This document shows positions 27,857 to 39,262 of a stretch of 59,734 bases of DNA, in pieces. Positions within the stretch are counted from its first letter, which is position 1. Each line of letters begins with the position of its first letter. This DNA is from Mycobacteriaceae bacterium 1482268.1. Lineage in GTDB: Bacteria; Actinomycetota; Actinomycetes; Mycobacteriales; Mycobacteriaceae. The stretch lies in NCBI GenBank assembly GCA_001665255.1, contig LZSH01000136.1:1-59734 (forward strand), read 5' to 3'. Both the position numbers and the translations under genes were made by a program. The notes under the pieces were generated by a model, which saw nothing but the letters and a program-made list of their open reading frames with translations, had not been told where the DNA came from and did not search any database.

Positions 27857-28957
27857 ATGTCCAGGAGCCCCATGCCGCGGCGGCGGGCCACCCTGGCTTC
27901 CTTGGCCGCCGAGCTGAAGGTGTCGCGGACCACGATCTCCAACGCCTACAACCGACCCGACCAGCTGTCGGCCGATCTGCGCGACCGGGTGATGGCGACG
28001 GCCAAGCGCCTCGGCTATCCCGGCCCCGACCCGGTGGCCCGCTCGCTGCGTACCCGCAAGGCCGGTGCGGTCGGTTTGGTCATGACCGAACCGCTGAACT
28101 ATTCGTTCAGCGATCCCGCTGCGCTGGATTTCGTCGCCGGCTTGGCGGAGTCGTGCGAGGACGCGGGCCAGGGCCTGTTGCTCGTCGCGGTGGGGCCGAA
28201 CCGGTCGGTGAGCGACGGCTCGGCCGCGGTGCTGGCGGCGGGCGTCGACGGCTTCGTGGTGTACTCCGCATCCGACGACGACCCGTACCTTCAGGTTGTG
28301 CAGCAGCGGCATCTGCCGGTGGTGGTCGTCGACCAGCCGAAGGACGTACCTGGCATCTCGCGGGTATGTATCGACGACCGTGCGGGCATGGCTGAACTCG
28401 CCAAATACGTTGTGGGACTTGGACATCGGGAGATCGGCCTGCTCGCGATGCGGCTGGACCGAGACCGGCCAGCCGGTGGCGGCGAGCCGGTGGTGGCGGA
28501 TCCGGATCGGCTTCAGACACCGCACTTCCACGTGCAGCGCGAGCGGATTCAGGGCGTCTTCGATGCGATGGCAAGTGCGGGCCTGGATCCCGAATCCCTG
28601 ACGGTGGTGGAAAGCTATGAGCACCAACCGACTTCGGGTGGCGCAGCGGCCGAGGTCGCGCTCGGGACCAATCCCCGGATCACGGCGCTGATCTGCACCG
28701 CCGACGTGCTGGCCCTCTCGGCGATGGACTATCTGCGCGCTCGGGGAATCTATGTGCCCGGACAGATGACGGTGACCGGATTCGACGGTGTGCCAGAAGC
28801 ATTGCGCCGTGGGCTGACCACGGTGAAGCAGCCGAGCCTGGAGAAGGGCCGGCGGGCGGGCGCTCTGCTGCACAACCCGCCGCGGTCCGGGCTGCCCGTG
28901 ATCGACGTGCTCGACACCGAATTGATCCGCGGTCGCACCTCCGGCCCGCCGGCCTGA
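27857..28957 (+). CDS. LacI-family transcriptional regulator (Rv3575c-like)
   Basis: Repressor of 366 residues: N-terminal LacI helix-turn-helix (TLASLAAELKVSRTTISNAY, residues 12-31) and a periplasmic-binding-protein-like sensor domain (about 70-350) ending in VTGFDGVPEA and LTTVKQPS, typical of LacI/GalR. A sugar or related ligand is likely but unknown. ATG 27857 follows the divergent metal-importer promoter. Its stop lies 1 bp from that of convergent otsB. Confidence 0.88.
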   Translation: MSRSPMPRRRATLASLAAELKVSRTTISNAYNRPDQLSADLRDRVMATAKRLGYPGPDPVARSLRTRKAGAVGLVMTEPLNYSFSDPAALDFVAGLAESCEDAGQGLLLVAVGPNRSVSDGSAAVLAAGVDGFVVYSASDDDPYLQVVQQRHLPVVVVDQPKDVPGISRVCIDDRAGMAELAKYVVGLGHREIGLLAMRLDRDRPAGGGEPVVADPDRLQTPHFHVQRERIQGVFDAMASAGLDPESLTVVESYEHQPTSGGAAAEVALGTNPRITALICTADVLALSAMDYLRARGIYVPGQMTVTGFDGVPEALRRGLTTVKQPSLEKGRRAGALLHNPPRSGLPVIDVLDTELIRGRTSGPPA

Positions 28958-28958
28958 C

Positions 28959-29702
28959 TCAGGTGCTGCGCGCGCGAAGCAGGTAATCGAGCGCGTCGGC
29001 GACGTCCTCGGGCGATCGGACCCGGTAGCCGGCCAGCGTCTCGCCCGGCCCCACCTTGATACCGACATCAGTGGCGCGCAGCCGTCGAAACGCCTTTTCA
29101 TCGGTGACGTCGTCGCCCAGGAACACCACCGCCGAGGCGCGGTGTTCATCGCGCAGGATGTCGACGGCCTCGCCCTTGTCGGTCGAGATGACCGCGAACT
29201 CCAGAACGGCCTTGCCCTCGGTGAGCTGAGCGTCCCAGGATCGCGCGGCCGCGCGCGCTTCCCGTAGGGCCGCGTCGCCGTCTTCGGGTGACGCATTTCG
29301 TACATGCAGAGCGACGCTCGCCGGCTTGGTCTCCACCGTGACACCAGAGCGATTCGCGGCTATGCCGTTGAGATCGTTGGTGATTCGAGTGAGCAACGCT
29401 TCGTCGACCGGGTGGGCGAATCCGGTGTCGAACTCCGCGCCGTGGCTGCCGACAAGATGTACCGCCTGCGGCATCGAGGACAGCTCACGCAGGACGGCCA
29501 GCGCCCGCCCCGAGATCAGTGCGACGTGGGTGGCGGGGACGTCGGCCAGCGCCGTCAAAGCCGTGGCAGCCGCGGGCAGCGGTCGCGCGTCTGCGGGGTT
29601 GTTGACGATCGGTGCCAGCGTGCCGTCGAAGTCGCAGGCGATCAGCAGCTGCGGGACTTCGGCGACGGCATCGAGCGCCCGCTGCAGTTCGGCCGGGAGC
29701 AC
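28959..29702 (-). CDS. otsB: Trehalose-6-phosphate phosphatase OtsB
   Basis: HAD-superfamily phosphatase of 247 residues: CDFDGTLAPI (nucleophile Asp), ALISGR, a lysine in VETKPASVALH, and FLGDDVTDEKAF (motif IV). It finishes trehalose synthesis by dephosphorylating trehalose 6-phosphate. The start is GTG 29702, only 3 bp after the kstR stop, so it can be read on the kstR transcript although it has no direct link to steroid catabolism. Confidence 0.9.
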   Translation of the reverse strand: MLPAELQRALDAVAEVPQLLIACDFDGTLAPIVNNPADARPLPAAATALTALADVPATHVALISGRALAVLRELSSMPQAVHLVGSHGAEFDTGFAHPVDEALLTRITNDLNGIAANRSGVTVETKPASVALHVRNASPEDGDAALREARAAARSWDAQLTEGKAVLEFAVISTDKGEAVDILRDEHRASAVVFLGDDVTDEKAFRRLRATDVGIKVGPGETLAGYRVRSPEDVADALDYLLRARST

Positions 29703-29705
29703 GCG

Positions 29706-30386
29706 TCAGATCTTAGGGTGCTCCCCGTCGCCGATCAGCAGCCGGACGGCCAGATCGAGTCGCTTGCTGACATCGGTCGCCGACGCCCGGCGCGTCAGCC
29801 AGGCCAGCAGATTGGACAGCCAGACATCCGAGATCACCCGGGCGATGTGGTACTGGTCCTCGGTCGGTTCGCCCTCGCTCATCGCCCGCGCGAACATCGA
29901 ATCCATCAGCTTCCCAACGTGATCCACTTCACCAGCAGCAGAGGCGTCGGCGAATACGAAGGCCCGCGTCATCGCCTCGGTCAGCAGCGGGTTGCGCTGC
30001 ATGGCCCGGTTCAGCTTGCCGACCATGAGGTTGAGCCGCTGATACGGCGTGCCGCCCGCCAGCGCCGCGCGGTCGGTCTTGGCATCGATGCGTTCGAACT
30101 CCCGGCCGAGGGCCGACACCAGCAGATGCACCTTCGACGGGAAGTAGCGGTACAGGGTGCCGACGGCGACGTCGGCGCGCTCGGCGACCGCCCGCATTTG
30201 GACGGCTTCGTAGCCGCCCTTGGACGCGATGGCCAGGGTGGCGTCGAGGATGCGCTTGCGGCGCTCGCGCTGGGCCTCGGAGCCCAGTTCGGATTCGGCG
30301 AGGACAGACACCGGCATCACCTGTGGTGGCCGGGACTCCGTCCCCGAAGACGGGTTGCTCTGTGCTGGCATAGACATCCCAGGCAT
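29706..30386 (-). CDS. kstR: Cholesterol catabolism repressor KstR (TetR family)
   Basis: TetR-type repressor of 226 residues whose sequence from VLAESELGSEAQRERRKRIL onward is nearly identical to known KstR proteins (Rv3574). The helix-turn-helix is at ADVAVGTLYRYFPSKVHLL. Ligands in the literature are 3-oxo-cholestenoyl-CoA type esters, which release it from DNA. ATG 30386 has AAGGAG 11-16 bases upstream; ATG 30317 is an alternative with a shorter N-terminus. It is divergent from fadE34 with a KstR operator between them, implying autoregulation. Confidence 0.95.
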   Translation of the reverse strand: MPGMSMPAQSNPSSGTESRPPQVMPVSVLAESELGSEAQRERRKRILDATLAIASKGGYEAVQMRAVAERADVAVGTLYRYFPSKVHLLVSALGREFERIDAKTDRAALAGGTPYQRLNLMVGKLNRAMQRNPLLTEAMTRAFVFADASAAGEVDHVGKLMDSMFARAMSEGEPTEDQYHIARVISDVWLSNLLAWLTRRASATDVSKRLDLAVRLLIGDGEHPKI

Positions 30387-30528
30387 CCGGCGGACAGCTC
30401 CTTCATCATGCGGTGTCGTAGAAAACGATACGCATGCCGATCTCTATTTCCATCACCTCAGTACCCGTTCGGCACCGACGTGTCCTGCTGGTACGGCGTT
30501 CGACTTGACGCTCGATCGCTGGCACTAT

Positions 30529-30542
30529 TAGAACACGTTCTA
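30529..30542. promoter_or_regulatory. KstR operator between kstR and fadE34
   Basis: TAGAACACGTTCTA fits the KstR motif TNNAACNNGTTNNA at every defined position and is symmetric outside the two central bases. It lies 45 bp upstream of fadE34 and 143 bp upstream of kstR. The rest of the 200-bp region shows no other gene. Confidence 0.85.
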
Positions 30543-30586
30543 GTGAGAAGCACGCCGTTCTCACACGAAGGCATAGGAGTCCGGAA

Positions 30587-32707
30587 ATGTCGCAGGCGTC
30601 AGCGACCGTCACCGACGAGCAGTTTGCCGCGCGTGAACTGGTCCGCAGCTGGGCCGCGGGGGCCGACGCCGTCAAGGCGGCCCGCGATATCGAGGCCGGC
30701 GAGCCCGACGCCTGGCGCGCGCCGTACGCGAGCCTGGCCCAACTAGGGATCTTCGGCGTGGCGCTGCCTGAAGAGTCGGGCGGAGCGGGCGGCACCGAAG
30801 ACGACCTGTGCGCAATGGTCGACGAGGCCGCTGCGGCGCTGGTACCGGGGCCGATCGCCACCACCGCGATTGCCACACTGGTCATCCCGAGCGCGCAAGC
30901 CGAACTCTTGGAGGCGTTGGCCGCAGGCCAGCGCACGGCAGGCCTGTCTCTGTCCGCGGACCTGACGTTCGACGGCGGCAGGGTTTCCGGCACCGCCGAA
31001 TACGTGTTGGGCGCAACCGCCGAAGGGGTGCTGCTGCTGCCGGCGGGTGACGAATTCGTGCTCGTCGACGCGGCCGCCGACGGTGTCACCGTCGAGCCGC
31101 TGACCCCCACCGACTTCTCCCGGCCGCTCGCGCGCGTGGCGCTGGCCGACGCACCCGCCGAAGCCCTGCCCTGTGCGGGACAACGTGTTCGAGATATCGC
31201 GGCGACGGTGCTGGCCGCCGAGGCCGCCGGGCTCGCGCGGTGGACACTGCAGACCGCCACCGAATACGCGAAGGTCCGTGAGCAGTTCGGCAAGCCAATC
31301 GGAAGCTTCCAAGCCGTCAAGCACATGTGCGCCGAAATGTTGCTGCGCTCCGAGCAGATCGCGGTGGCCGCAGCCGATGCGGCCAGCGCCGCCAACGGCT
31401 CAGACGAGGATCAGCTGTCGATCGCCGCCGCCGTCGCGGCCGCCGCGAGCATCGAGTTCGCCAAGGCCAACGCCAAGGACTGCATCCAGGTGCTGGGCGG
31501 CATCGGCATCACCTGGGAGCACGATGCTCACCTGTATTTGCGCCGGGCATACGGCATTTCGCAGTTTCTGGGCGGCGCGTCACGCTGGTTGCGACGGGTG
31601 GCGACCCTGACCCAGAACAGCGTTCGTCGTGAGCTGCACATCGATCTGGCATCCGTCGAGCACCTGCAACCGGAGATCGCCGCGGCGGTCGCCGATGTCG
31701 CCGCCCAACCCGTGGAGAAGCGCCAGATCGCGCTGGCCGAAGCGGGCCTGCAGGCACCGCACTGGCCGCGGCCCTACGGCCGCGATGCCTCCCCCGCCGA
31801 ACAGCTGCTGATCGACCGTGAGCTGGCCGCGGCGGGCGTCGAGCGGCCCGACCTTGTGATCGGCTGGTGGGCGGTGCCGACCATTCTCGAGCACGGCAGC
31901 CAGGAGCAGATCGAGCGGTTTGTGCCGCCGACGCTGAGCGGTGAGCTCATCTGGTGTCAGCTGTTCAGCGAGCCCGGTGCGGGCTCGGACTTGGCGTCGT
32001 TGCGCACGAAAGCCGTTAAAACCGAAGGCGGTTGGAAGCTCACCGGGCAGAAGGTGTGGACCTCGGCGGCGCACAAGGCGCAATGGGGTGTGTGCCTTGC
32101 CCGCACCGATCCCGAGGCGCCGAAACACAAAGGCATCACGTATTTCCTCGTCGACATGCGCTCGCCGGGCATCGACATCAGGCCGCTGCGCGAGATCACC
32201 GGTGACAACCTGTTCAACGAGGTGTTCTTCGACGACATGTTCGTCCCCGACGAGATGGTCGTCGGCGAGGTCAACGACGGCTGGCGACTGGCCCGCACGA
32301 CGCTGGCGAACGAACGCGTCGCGATGGCGGCCGGCACCGCGCTCGGCAATCCGATGGAGGAGCTGCTGCGCACGGTGGCGACCCTCGAGCTGGACCCGGT
32401 GGTGTCAGATCAACTGGGCCGGTTGATCCTTGCGGCACAAGTCGGTTCGCTGCTGGATCAGCGCATCGCGCAGCTGGCCGTCGGCGGCGCCGACCCGGGC
32501 CCGCAGGCCAGCGCCCGCAAGCTGATCGGCGTCCGATATCGGCAGGCGCTGGCGGAGTTCCGCATGGAGCGCTCCGAAGGCGCGGGCGTCGTTGAGGACA
32601 AGACCGTGCACGACTTCCTCAACACGCGGTGTTTGACCATCGCGGGCGGCACGGAGCAGATCCTGCTCACGATGGCAGGTGAACGGCTGCTTGGCCTTCC
32701 GCGCTAG
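30587..32707 (+). CDS. fadE34: Acyl-CoA dehydrogenase FadE34 (ChsE3), fused two-domain form
   Basis: Protein of 706 residues made of two acyl-CoA dehydrogenase domains (about 1-340 and 345-706). The first half has YAKVREQFGKPIGSFQAVKH and TWEHDAHLYLRRAYG, as in the FadE32/33 type. The second half has SEPGAGSDLASL and KLTGQKVWTSAAH and ends in AGGTEQI, as in the FadE31 type. The M. tuberculosis protein oxidises the C22 side-chain CoA thioester of cholesterol degradation. The ribosome binding site AGGAG lies 7 bp before ATG 30587, downstream of a KstR operator. Confidence 0.93.
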   Translation: MSQASATVTDEQFAARELVRSWAAGADAVKAARDIEAGEPDAWRAPYASLAQLGIFGVALPEESGGAGGTEDDLCAMVDEAAAALVPGPIATTAIATLVIPSAQAELLEALAAGQRTAGLSLSADLTFDGGRVSGTAEYVLGATAEGVLLLPAGDEFVLVDAAADGVTVEPLTPTDFSRPLARVALADAPAEALPCAGQRVRDIAATVLAAEAAGLARWTLQTATEYAKVREQFGKPIGSFQAVKHMCAEMLLRSEQIAVAAADAASAANGSDEDQLSIAAAVAAAASIEFAKANAKDCIQVLGGIGITWEHDAHLYLRRAYGISQFLGGASRWLRRVATLTQNSVRRELHIDLASVEHLQPEIAAAVADVAAQPVEKRQIALAEAGLQAPHWPRPYGRDASPAEQLLIDRELAAAGVERPDLVIGWWAVPTILEHGSQEQIERFVPPTLSGELIWCQLFSEPGAGSDLASLRTKAVKTEGGWKLTGQKVWTSAAHKAQWGVCLARTDPEAPKHKGITYFLVDMRSPGIDIRPLREITGDNLFNEVFFDDMFVPDEMVVGEVNDGWRLARTTLANERVAMAAGTALGNPMEELLRTVATLELDPVVSDQLGRLILAAQVGSLLDQRIAQLAVGGADPGPQASARKLIGVRYRQALAEFRMERSEGAGVVEDKTVHDFLNTRCLTIAGGTEQILLTMAGERLLGLPR

Positions 32708-32710
32708 CGC

Positions 32711-33289
32711 TCAGCTGAACGTCGTCTGCGCGCAGGCCGTCGGCGTGGTGAGGTTCACCCCGCTGTAGACCACTTGAATCTGAGAGCACGCATAGAACAC
32801 CGACTTCGTGTCGGTCCGCCCGTCGTTCCAGCTGATGGGCGTCGACTCGCCGTCGGCCTGGAAGCGCTCGATCGGCCCGCCACCGAAGTACGTGATCGAG
32901 ATCTCGACGTTGTTGGTGGCCTTGTACATCTTCGACAGCACGTTCTCGTGGTTGGAGCCCTTGACTTCGCGCGGGTTTCCCGAGGGTGCGCTGTAGGAGG
33001 CTTCCTGCCACGCGTCGCGGCTGTTGCTGCGCAGCGTGATGGTCTGACGGGCCCAGGTGTCGCCGGGAAACCCGGTGGGGCCCTCGGGCGTCAGGAGGTC
33101 GGCGGTGGTGTTGAAGTAGCACTTGTTCTCCGCCAACACGCAGTTGGCGGTGGCATGCATCTCGATCTGGGTTGCAGGGTCGACGGGGATCGAGGTGACG
33201 GCCGTGTTGGATGCGGCCGTTGCCGTCGCGGGGTGCGTGAGCACGGCGGTCAGCAGCGCCGCCGCACTTGCCGATGCAAGCCGATTCAT
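32711..33289 (-). CDS. Secreted protein of unknown function (Rv3572-like)
   Basis: Protein of 192 residues with a clear Sec signal peptide (residues 1-26, ending near ATATAAS), no lipobox and a beta-rich mature domain containing four cysteines (two near ANCVLAENKC and two near YACSQIQ and TACAQ) that could form disulfides. It occupies the place of Rv3572 between fadE34 and kshB. I know of no assigned function. It is convergent with fadE34 and precedes the kshB gene on the opposite side by 38 bp. Confidence 0.8.
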   Translation of the reverse strand: MNRLASASAAALLTAVLTHPATATAASNTAVTSIPVDPATQIEMHATANCVLAENKCYFNTTADLLTPEGPTGFPGDTWARQTITLRSNSRDAWQEASYSAPSGNPREVKGSNHENVLSKMYKATNNVEISITYFGGGPIERFQADGESTPISWNDGRTDTKSVFYACSQIQVVYSGVNLTTPTACAQTTFS

Positions 33290-33327
33290 GTGTGCTCCCC
33301 TCAGTGCGGCGAATGGTAGCCCGGCGG

Positions 33328-34386
33328 TTATTCGTCGTAGGTGACTTCCACGGAATCAGACCGTGGCTTGGCCTGGCAGCCGAGGATCAGCCCCTCATCG
33401 AGGTCCTGCTGCTCGAGCACGTCGTTGACCTCCATCTCGACCTCACCGCTCTTTTTCAGCACAGCGCAGGCGCCGCAGTGGCCCTCGCGGCACGAGAACG
33501 GCGCGTCGAGTCCCTTGTCGAGCAGCACGTCGAGCAGTTTGGCGTTGCGCGGCCAGCGGACTTCGTGCTTCTCGCCGTCGAGCGTGACGATCGCGGTGGC
33601 GGGCCCCTCGTCGCTGTCATCGTCCTCGATCACCACTGCGGCGAACGGGTCGGAATCCAGCGACTTGAACACCTCGATGTGGATGCGGTCAGGGGTGGCG
33701 CCCGCGTTTTTCATCGCCTCTTCCGCCGCTGCCATGAACGGGCCGGGCCCGCAGATGTAGCTGTCGTGCCCGGCGTACGGCGCCGCGAGTGCCGTCAGCG
33801 CGGCCGCGCTCGGCAGCCCCTGCACGGATTCCAGCCAGTGCACGACAGTCAATCGGTCGGGGTACTTGGCCGCGAGCTCACGAAGCGCGGCAGCGAAGAT
33901 GATCGAATTCTCGTCGCGGTTGGCGTAGATCAGCATCACGCGACCGCTGCCCTCGGCGAGCGCGGACTTGCAAATCGACATCATCGGGGTGATGCCGCTG
34001 CCCGCGGCCAGCAGCAGGAAGTCGGTGTCGAGTGTCTTGGGTACGAAGGTGCCCGACGGCGCCAGTACGTGGATGCGCATGCCGGCGTGGGCGTTGTCGC
34101 ACAGCCAGTGGCTGGCGTAGCCGCCGTCGGTGCGCTTGACGGTGACGGTCAGCGGATCGCCGGTGTGCGGGGAGCTGCACAGCGAATAGCAGCGCGCCAC
34201 ACAGCCGGTGCGGTCGCTGGGCACCCGCAGGGTGAGGAACTGTCCGGGCTCATATCGCAGCCGGTCGGTCGGGATCTGGACGCCGTCGGGCACGGTGAAT
34301 ACCAGCGAGCGGGCGTCGTCGGTCTCTTCGACGACCTCGGCCACCTGCAGTTCGAGCACGTGGCTGCCGAGCGGCTCGTCCGTCAC
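33328..34386 (-). CDS. kshB: 3-ketosteroid-9-alpha-hydroxylase reductase KshB
   Basis: Reductase of 352 residues feeding electrons from NAD(P)H to KshA, which opens steroid ring B by 9-alpha-hydroxylation. Order: FAD-binding domain (YSLCSSPH), NAD-binding domain (LLAAGSGITPMMS, YICGPGPFM) and a C-terminal plant-type [2Fe-2S] domain (CREGHCGACAVL with a fourth Cys in LGCQAK). GTG 34386 matches relatives starting VTDEPLG. A KstR operator precedes it; hsaA is divergent. Confidence 0.95.
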   Translation of the reverse strand: MTDEPLGSHVLELQVAEVVEETDDARSLVFTVPDGVQIPTDRLRYEPGQFLTLRVPSDRTGCVARCYSLCSSPHTGDPLTVTVKRTDGGYASHWLCDNAHAGMRIHVLAPSGTFVPKTLDTDFLLLAAGSGITPMMSICKSALAEGSGRVMLIYANRDENSIIFAAALRELAAKYPDRLTVVHWLESVQGLPSAAALTALAAPYAGHDSYICGPGPFMAAAEEAMKNAGATPDRIHIEVFKSLDSDPFAAVVIEDDDSDEGPATAIVTLDGEKHEVRWPRNAKLLDVLLDKGLDAPFSCREGHCGACAVLKKSGEVEMEVNDVLEQQDLDEGLILGCQAKPRSDSVEVTYDE

Positions 34387-34425
34387 GCGGTTGCCCTTCC
34401 TTCTCCGGCCCCGGGGGCCCATAAC

Positions 34426-34439
34426 TAGAACAGGTTACA
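34426..34439. promoter_or_regulatory. KstR operator before kshB
   Basis: TAGAACAGGTTACA fits TNNAACNNGTTNNA at all defined positions and lies 39 bp upstream of the kshB start. Confidence 0.82.
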
Positions 34440-34493
34440 GAAATGCATGTGCGCAGGTCCAGCCCCCGCAGGAATGCGCTGCTCGACTTAAAT

Positions 34494-34507
34494 CGTAACG
34501 TGTTCTA
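34494..34507. promoter_or_regulatory. KstR operator before hsaADCB
   Basis: CGTAACGTGTTCTA matches the KstR motif except for the first base (C instead of T). It lies 37 bp upstream of the hsaA start. With the site at 34426-34439 each divergent promoter has its own operator, 68 bp apart. Confidence 0.78.
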
Positions 34508-34544
34508 ATCTTTGTTGAAGTCCGATCTCTCGGGAGGCATGCCA

Positions 34545-37524
<2,980 letters not shown>

Positions 37525-37526
37525 AC

Positions 37527-38093
37527 GTGTCGGCTGAACCGCTGGATCCGCGCACATTCCGGAATGTGCTGGGGCAGTTCTGTACCGGCATCACGGTCAT
37601 CACCACGATGCACGACGACTCGCCGATCGGCTTTGCGTGTCAGTCGTTTGCGGCGCTGTCGCTGGAACCGCCGCTGGTGCTGTTCTGCCCGACCAAGGTG
37701 TCGCGGTCCTGGAAGGCGATCGAAGCCAGCGGCAAGTTCTGCGTGAACGTGCTTCACGAGAACCAGAAAGACGTATCGGCAAGGTTCGGCTCACGAGAGC
37801 CCGACAAATTCGCTGGGATCGACTGGGGCCCATCCAAACTCGGCTCACCGGTGATCAAGGGGACACTGGCGCACATCGATTGCACAGTGCACTCGGTGCA
37901 CGACGGAGGCGACCACCTTGTGGTGTTCGGCGCCGTGCACTCGTTGACCGACGTGCCGCACAAGAAGCCGCGGCCCCTGTTGTTCTACAAGGGTCAGTAC
38001 ACCGGCATCGAGCCGGACAAGAACACACCCGCGCATTGGCGCGACGACCTCGAGGCCTTCCTCACCGCCACCACCGACGACACCTGGCTCTAA
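37527..38093 (+). CDS. hsaB: Flavin reductase HsaB
   Basis: Flavin reductase of 188 residues (flavin reductase-like FMN-binding fold, GQFCTGITVIT, CQSFAALSLEPP, SGKFCVNVL) that supplies reduced flavin to HsaA. GTG 37527 begins 2 bp after hsaC stops. It is the last gene of the hsa operon. Its stop lies 4 bp before the end of the convergent lipase-like gene. Confidence 0.95.
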   Translation: MSAEPLDPRTFRNVLGQFCTGITVITTMHDDSPIGFACQSFAALSLEPPLVLFCPTKVSRSWKAIEASGKFCVNVLHENQKDVSARFGSREPDKFAGIDWGPSKLGSPVIKGTLAHIDCTVHSVHDGGDHLVVFGAVHSLTDVPHKKPRPLLFYKGQYTGIEPDKNTPAHWRDDLEAFLTATTDDTWL

Positions 38094-38097
38094 TCCT

Positions 38098-38880
38098 CTA
38101 CCTTCGGTGTGGGCCCACGCCCTCGCCGATGAATTCGATGATGGTGGCCGCGACCTCGCGGTGCATGGTGTCGTTGAGAATGTCGTGGTGCCCGCCGGGA
38201 AACCCCTTGAACCGCAGCGCTTCTATCTGCTCGGCGTAGGCCTGTACCGCTCCGATCGACGCGACCGGGTCGGCAACGCCGTGCACGGCCAGCGTCGGCA
38301 CCGTCAACCCGGGAAGGTCGGCTCCGAATCGGTCCCACGCAGTGTCGAGCGCACGAGCCAACGGCGCACCGTCGGCATCGACGAAGGCCAGCGGGTCGTT
38401 CTCGAGACAGTCAAGGTAGAACGGGTCGTCGGAGAGCCAGTGCGGGTCCAGGTCGAACGTGGTGTCTGGGTCGAGCATCTCGGGGATCGGCACCAGCGGT
38501 GCACCGGAGATGACGCCGGCACGGTAGCGGTCCGGCTGGTCGAGCAGGCGCGTCAACGTCACCACCGCCCCGAACGAATGTCCCTGGGCGATCAACGGCA
38601 CACCGGGTCGATGCCCCTCGGCCAACTCGGTCAGCGTGTCCGCGAGATCCGAACTGTCGGCGATCGAGCCGAAGTCACCGCGCGGGCCGGGACTCAGGCC
38701 GTGGCCGAACTGGTCGACCGCCCACAAGTCGATCCCCGCCGCATTGAGCGCGAAGCCGTAGCGGTGGTAGACGCCGGTGTGCTCACCGAAGCCGTGCAGG
38801 AAGACCACGACGGCGCGCGGGTTCTCTGCCGCCCAGTGGCGGTAGTAGGCCCGGCCCTTGGGGTGGTCCATGAACGGCAT
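38098..38880 (-). CDS. Alpha/beta hydrolase, monoacylglycerol-lipase/lysophospholipase-like
   Basis: Serine hydrolase of 260 residues: FLHGFGEHTGVYHRY (the HGxGEH loop of the monoacylglycerol lipase family), GHSFGA nucleophile (Ser near residue 102), Asp in HGVADPVAS and His in GGHHDIL. There is no signal peptide. The substrate is probably a lipid ester. It is convergent with hsaB and has no operon partner; nothing suggests it belongs to the steroid pathway except position. Confidence 0.8.
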   Translation of the reverse strand: MPFMDHPKGRAYYRHWAAENPRAVVVFLHGFGEHTGVYHRYGFALNAAGIDLWAVDQFGHGLSPGPRGDFGSIADSSDLADTLTELAEGHRPGVPLIAQGHSFGAVVTLTRLLDQPDRYRAGVISGAPLVPIPEMLDPDTTFDLDPHWLSDDPFYLDCLENDPLAFVDADGAPLARALDTAWDRFGADLPGLTVPTLAVHGVADPVASIGAVQAYAEQIEALRFKGFPGGHHDILNDTMHREVAATIIEFIGEGVGPHRR

Positions 38881-38934
38881 GGCGACGAGTTTAGCCGTGG
38901 CCGAGAAGGTCGCTGGGCGAACGGAAAGCAGTCT

Positions 38935-38965
38935 ATTTCTGCCAACGGTCGATCAATTTCTGCCA
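38935..38965. repeat. Two direct copies of ATTTCTGCCA with a 21-bp period
   Basis: ATTTCTGCCA occurs at 38935-38944 and again at 38956-38965, exactly two helix turns apart, in the 151-bp region upstream of the small secreted protein gene. This spacing would suit a dimeric activator. No known motif is recognised. Confidence 0.35.
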
Positions 38966-39031
38966 CTGGAATTAAACGGTTGACCTGCCTGTTCAACAAG
39001 TCAGACGCAGACAAAGGAAGAAGGCACGAAA

Positions 39032-39199
39032 ATGAAGAAGTTCGGGTTTGCCACAGTGATCGCCAGCGGTCTGACCGCAGCGGTGCTCGGCTTGGCCGGC
39101 CCTGCGCAAGCGGGCGTTGACCACCTCAACTGGCTCAACGACATCCACCCGCACGCGACTGTGCCGCAAGTGGACACCAGCGTGCAGCAGAGCCGCTGA
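39032..39199 (+). CDS. Small secreted protein, 55 residues
   Basis: A short gene with ATG 39032 and TGA at 39197-39199. The N-terminus is a classical signal peptide (MKKFGFATVIASGLTAA, then a hydrophobic core ending GPAQAG), predicted to be cut after Ala27. The mature peptide of about 28 residues starts GVDHLNWLNDIHPHATVP and contains four histidines and no cysteine. GGAAGAAGG lies upstream as ribosome binding site and a strong terminator follows directly, so it is very likely a real monocistronic gene. The function is unknown. Confidence 0.75.
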   Translation: MKKFGFATVIASGLTAAVLGLAGPAQAGVDHLNWLNDIHPHATVPQVDTSVQQSR

Positions 39200-39217
39200 C
39201 CCAGTCAGACAACCGAG

Positions 39218-39249
39218 CAAAAGGAGCACCCGAAGGGGTGCTCCTTTTG
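39218..39249. terminator. Perfect 14-bp hairpin terminator
   Basis: CAAAAGGAGCACCC (39218-39231) pairs perfectly with 39236-39249 around a GAAG loop; the A-run and T-run at the stem base allow intrinsic termination in the + direction after the small secreted gene, and also in the reverse direction. Such strong classical terminators are rare in mycobacterial DNA. Confidence 0.85.
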
Positions 39250-39262
39250 TTTGAATAGGCGG

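Noticed and set aside
27320..29344. 674-residue open frame on the minus strand across the LacI gene
   Set aside because: Antisense shadow of the LacI gene that runs on into frames of otsB and the binding protein; composition is shadow-like.
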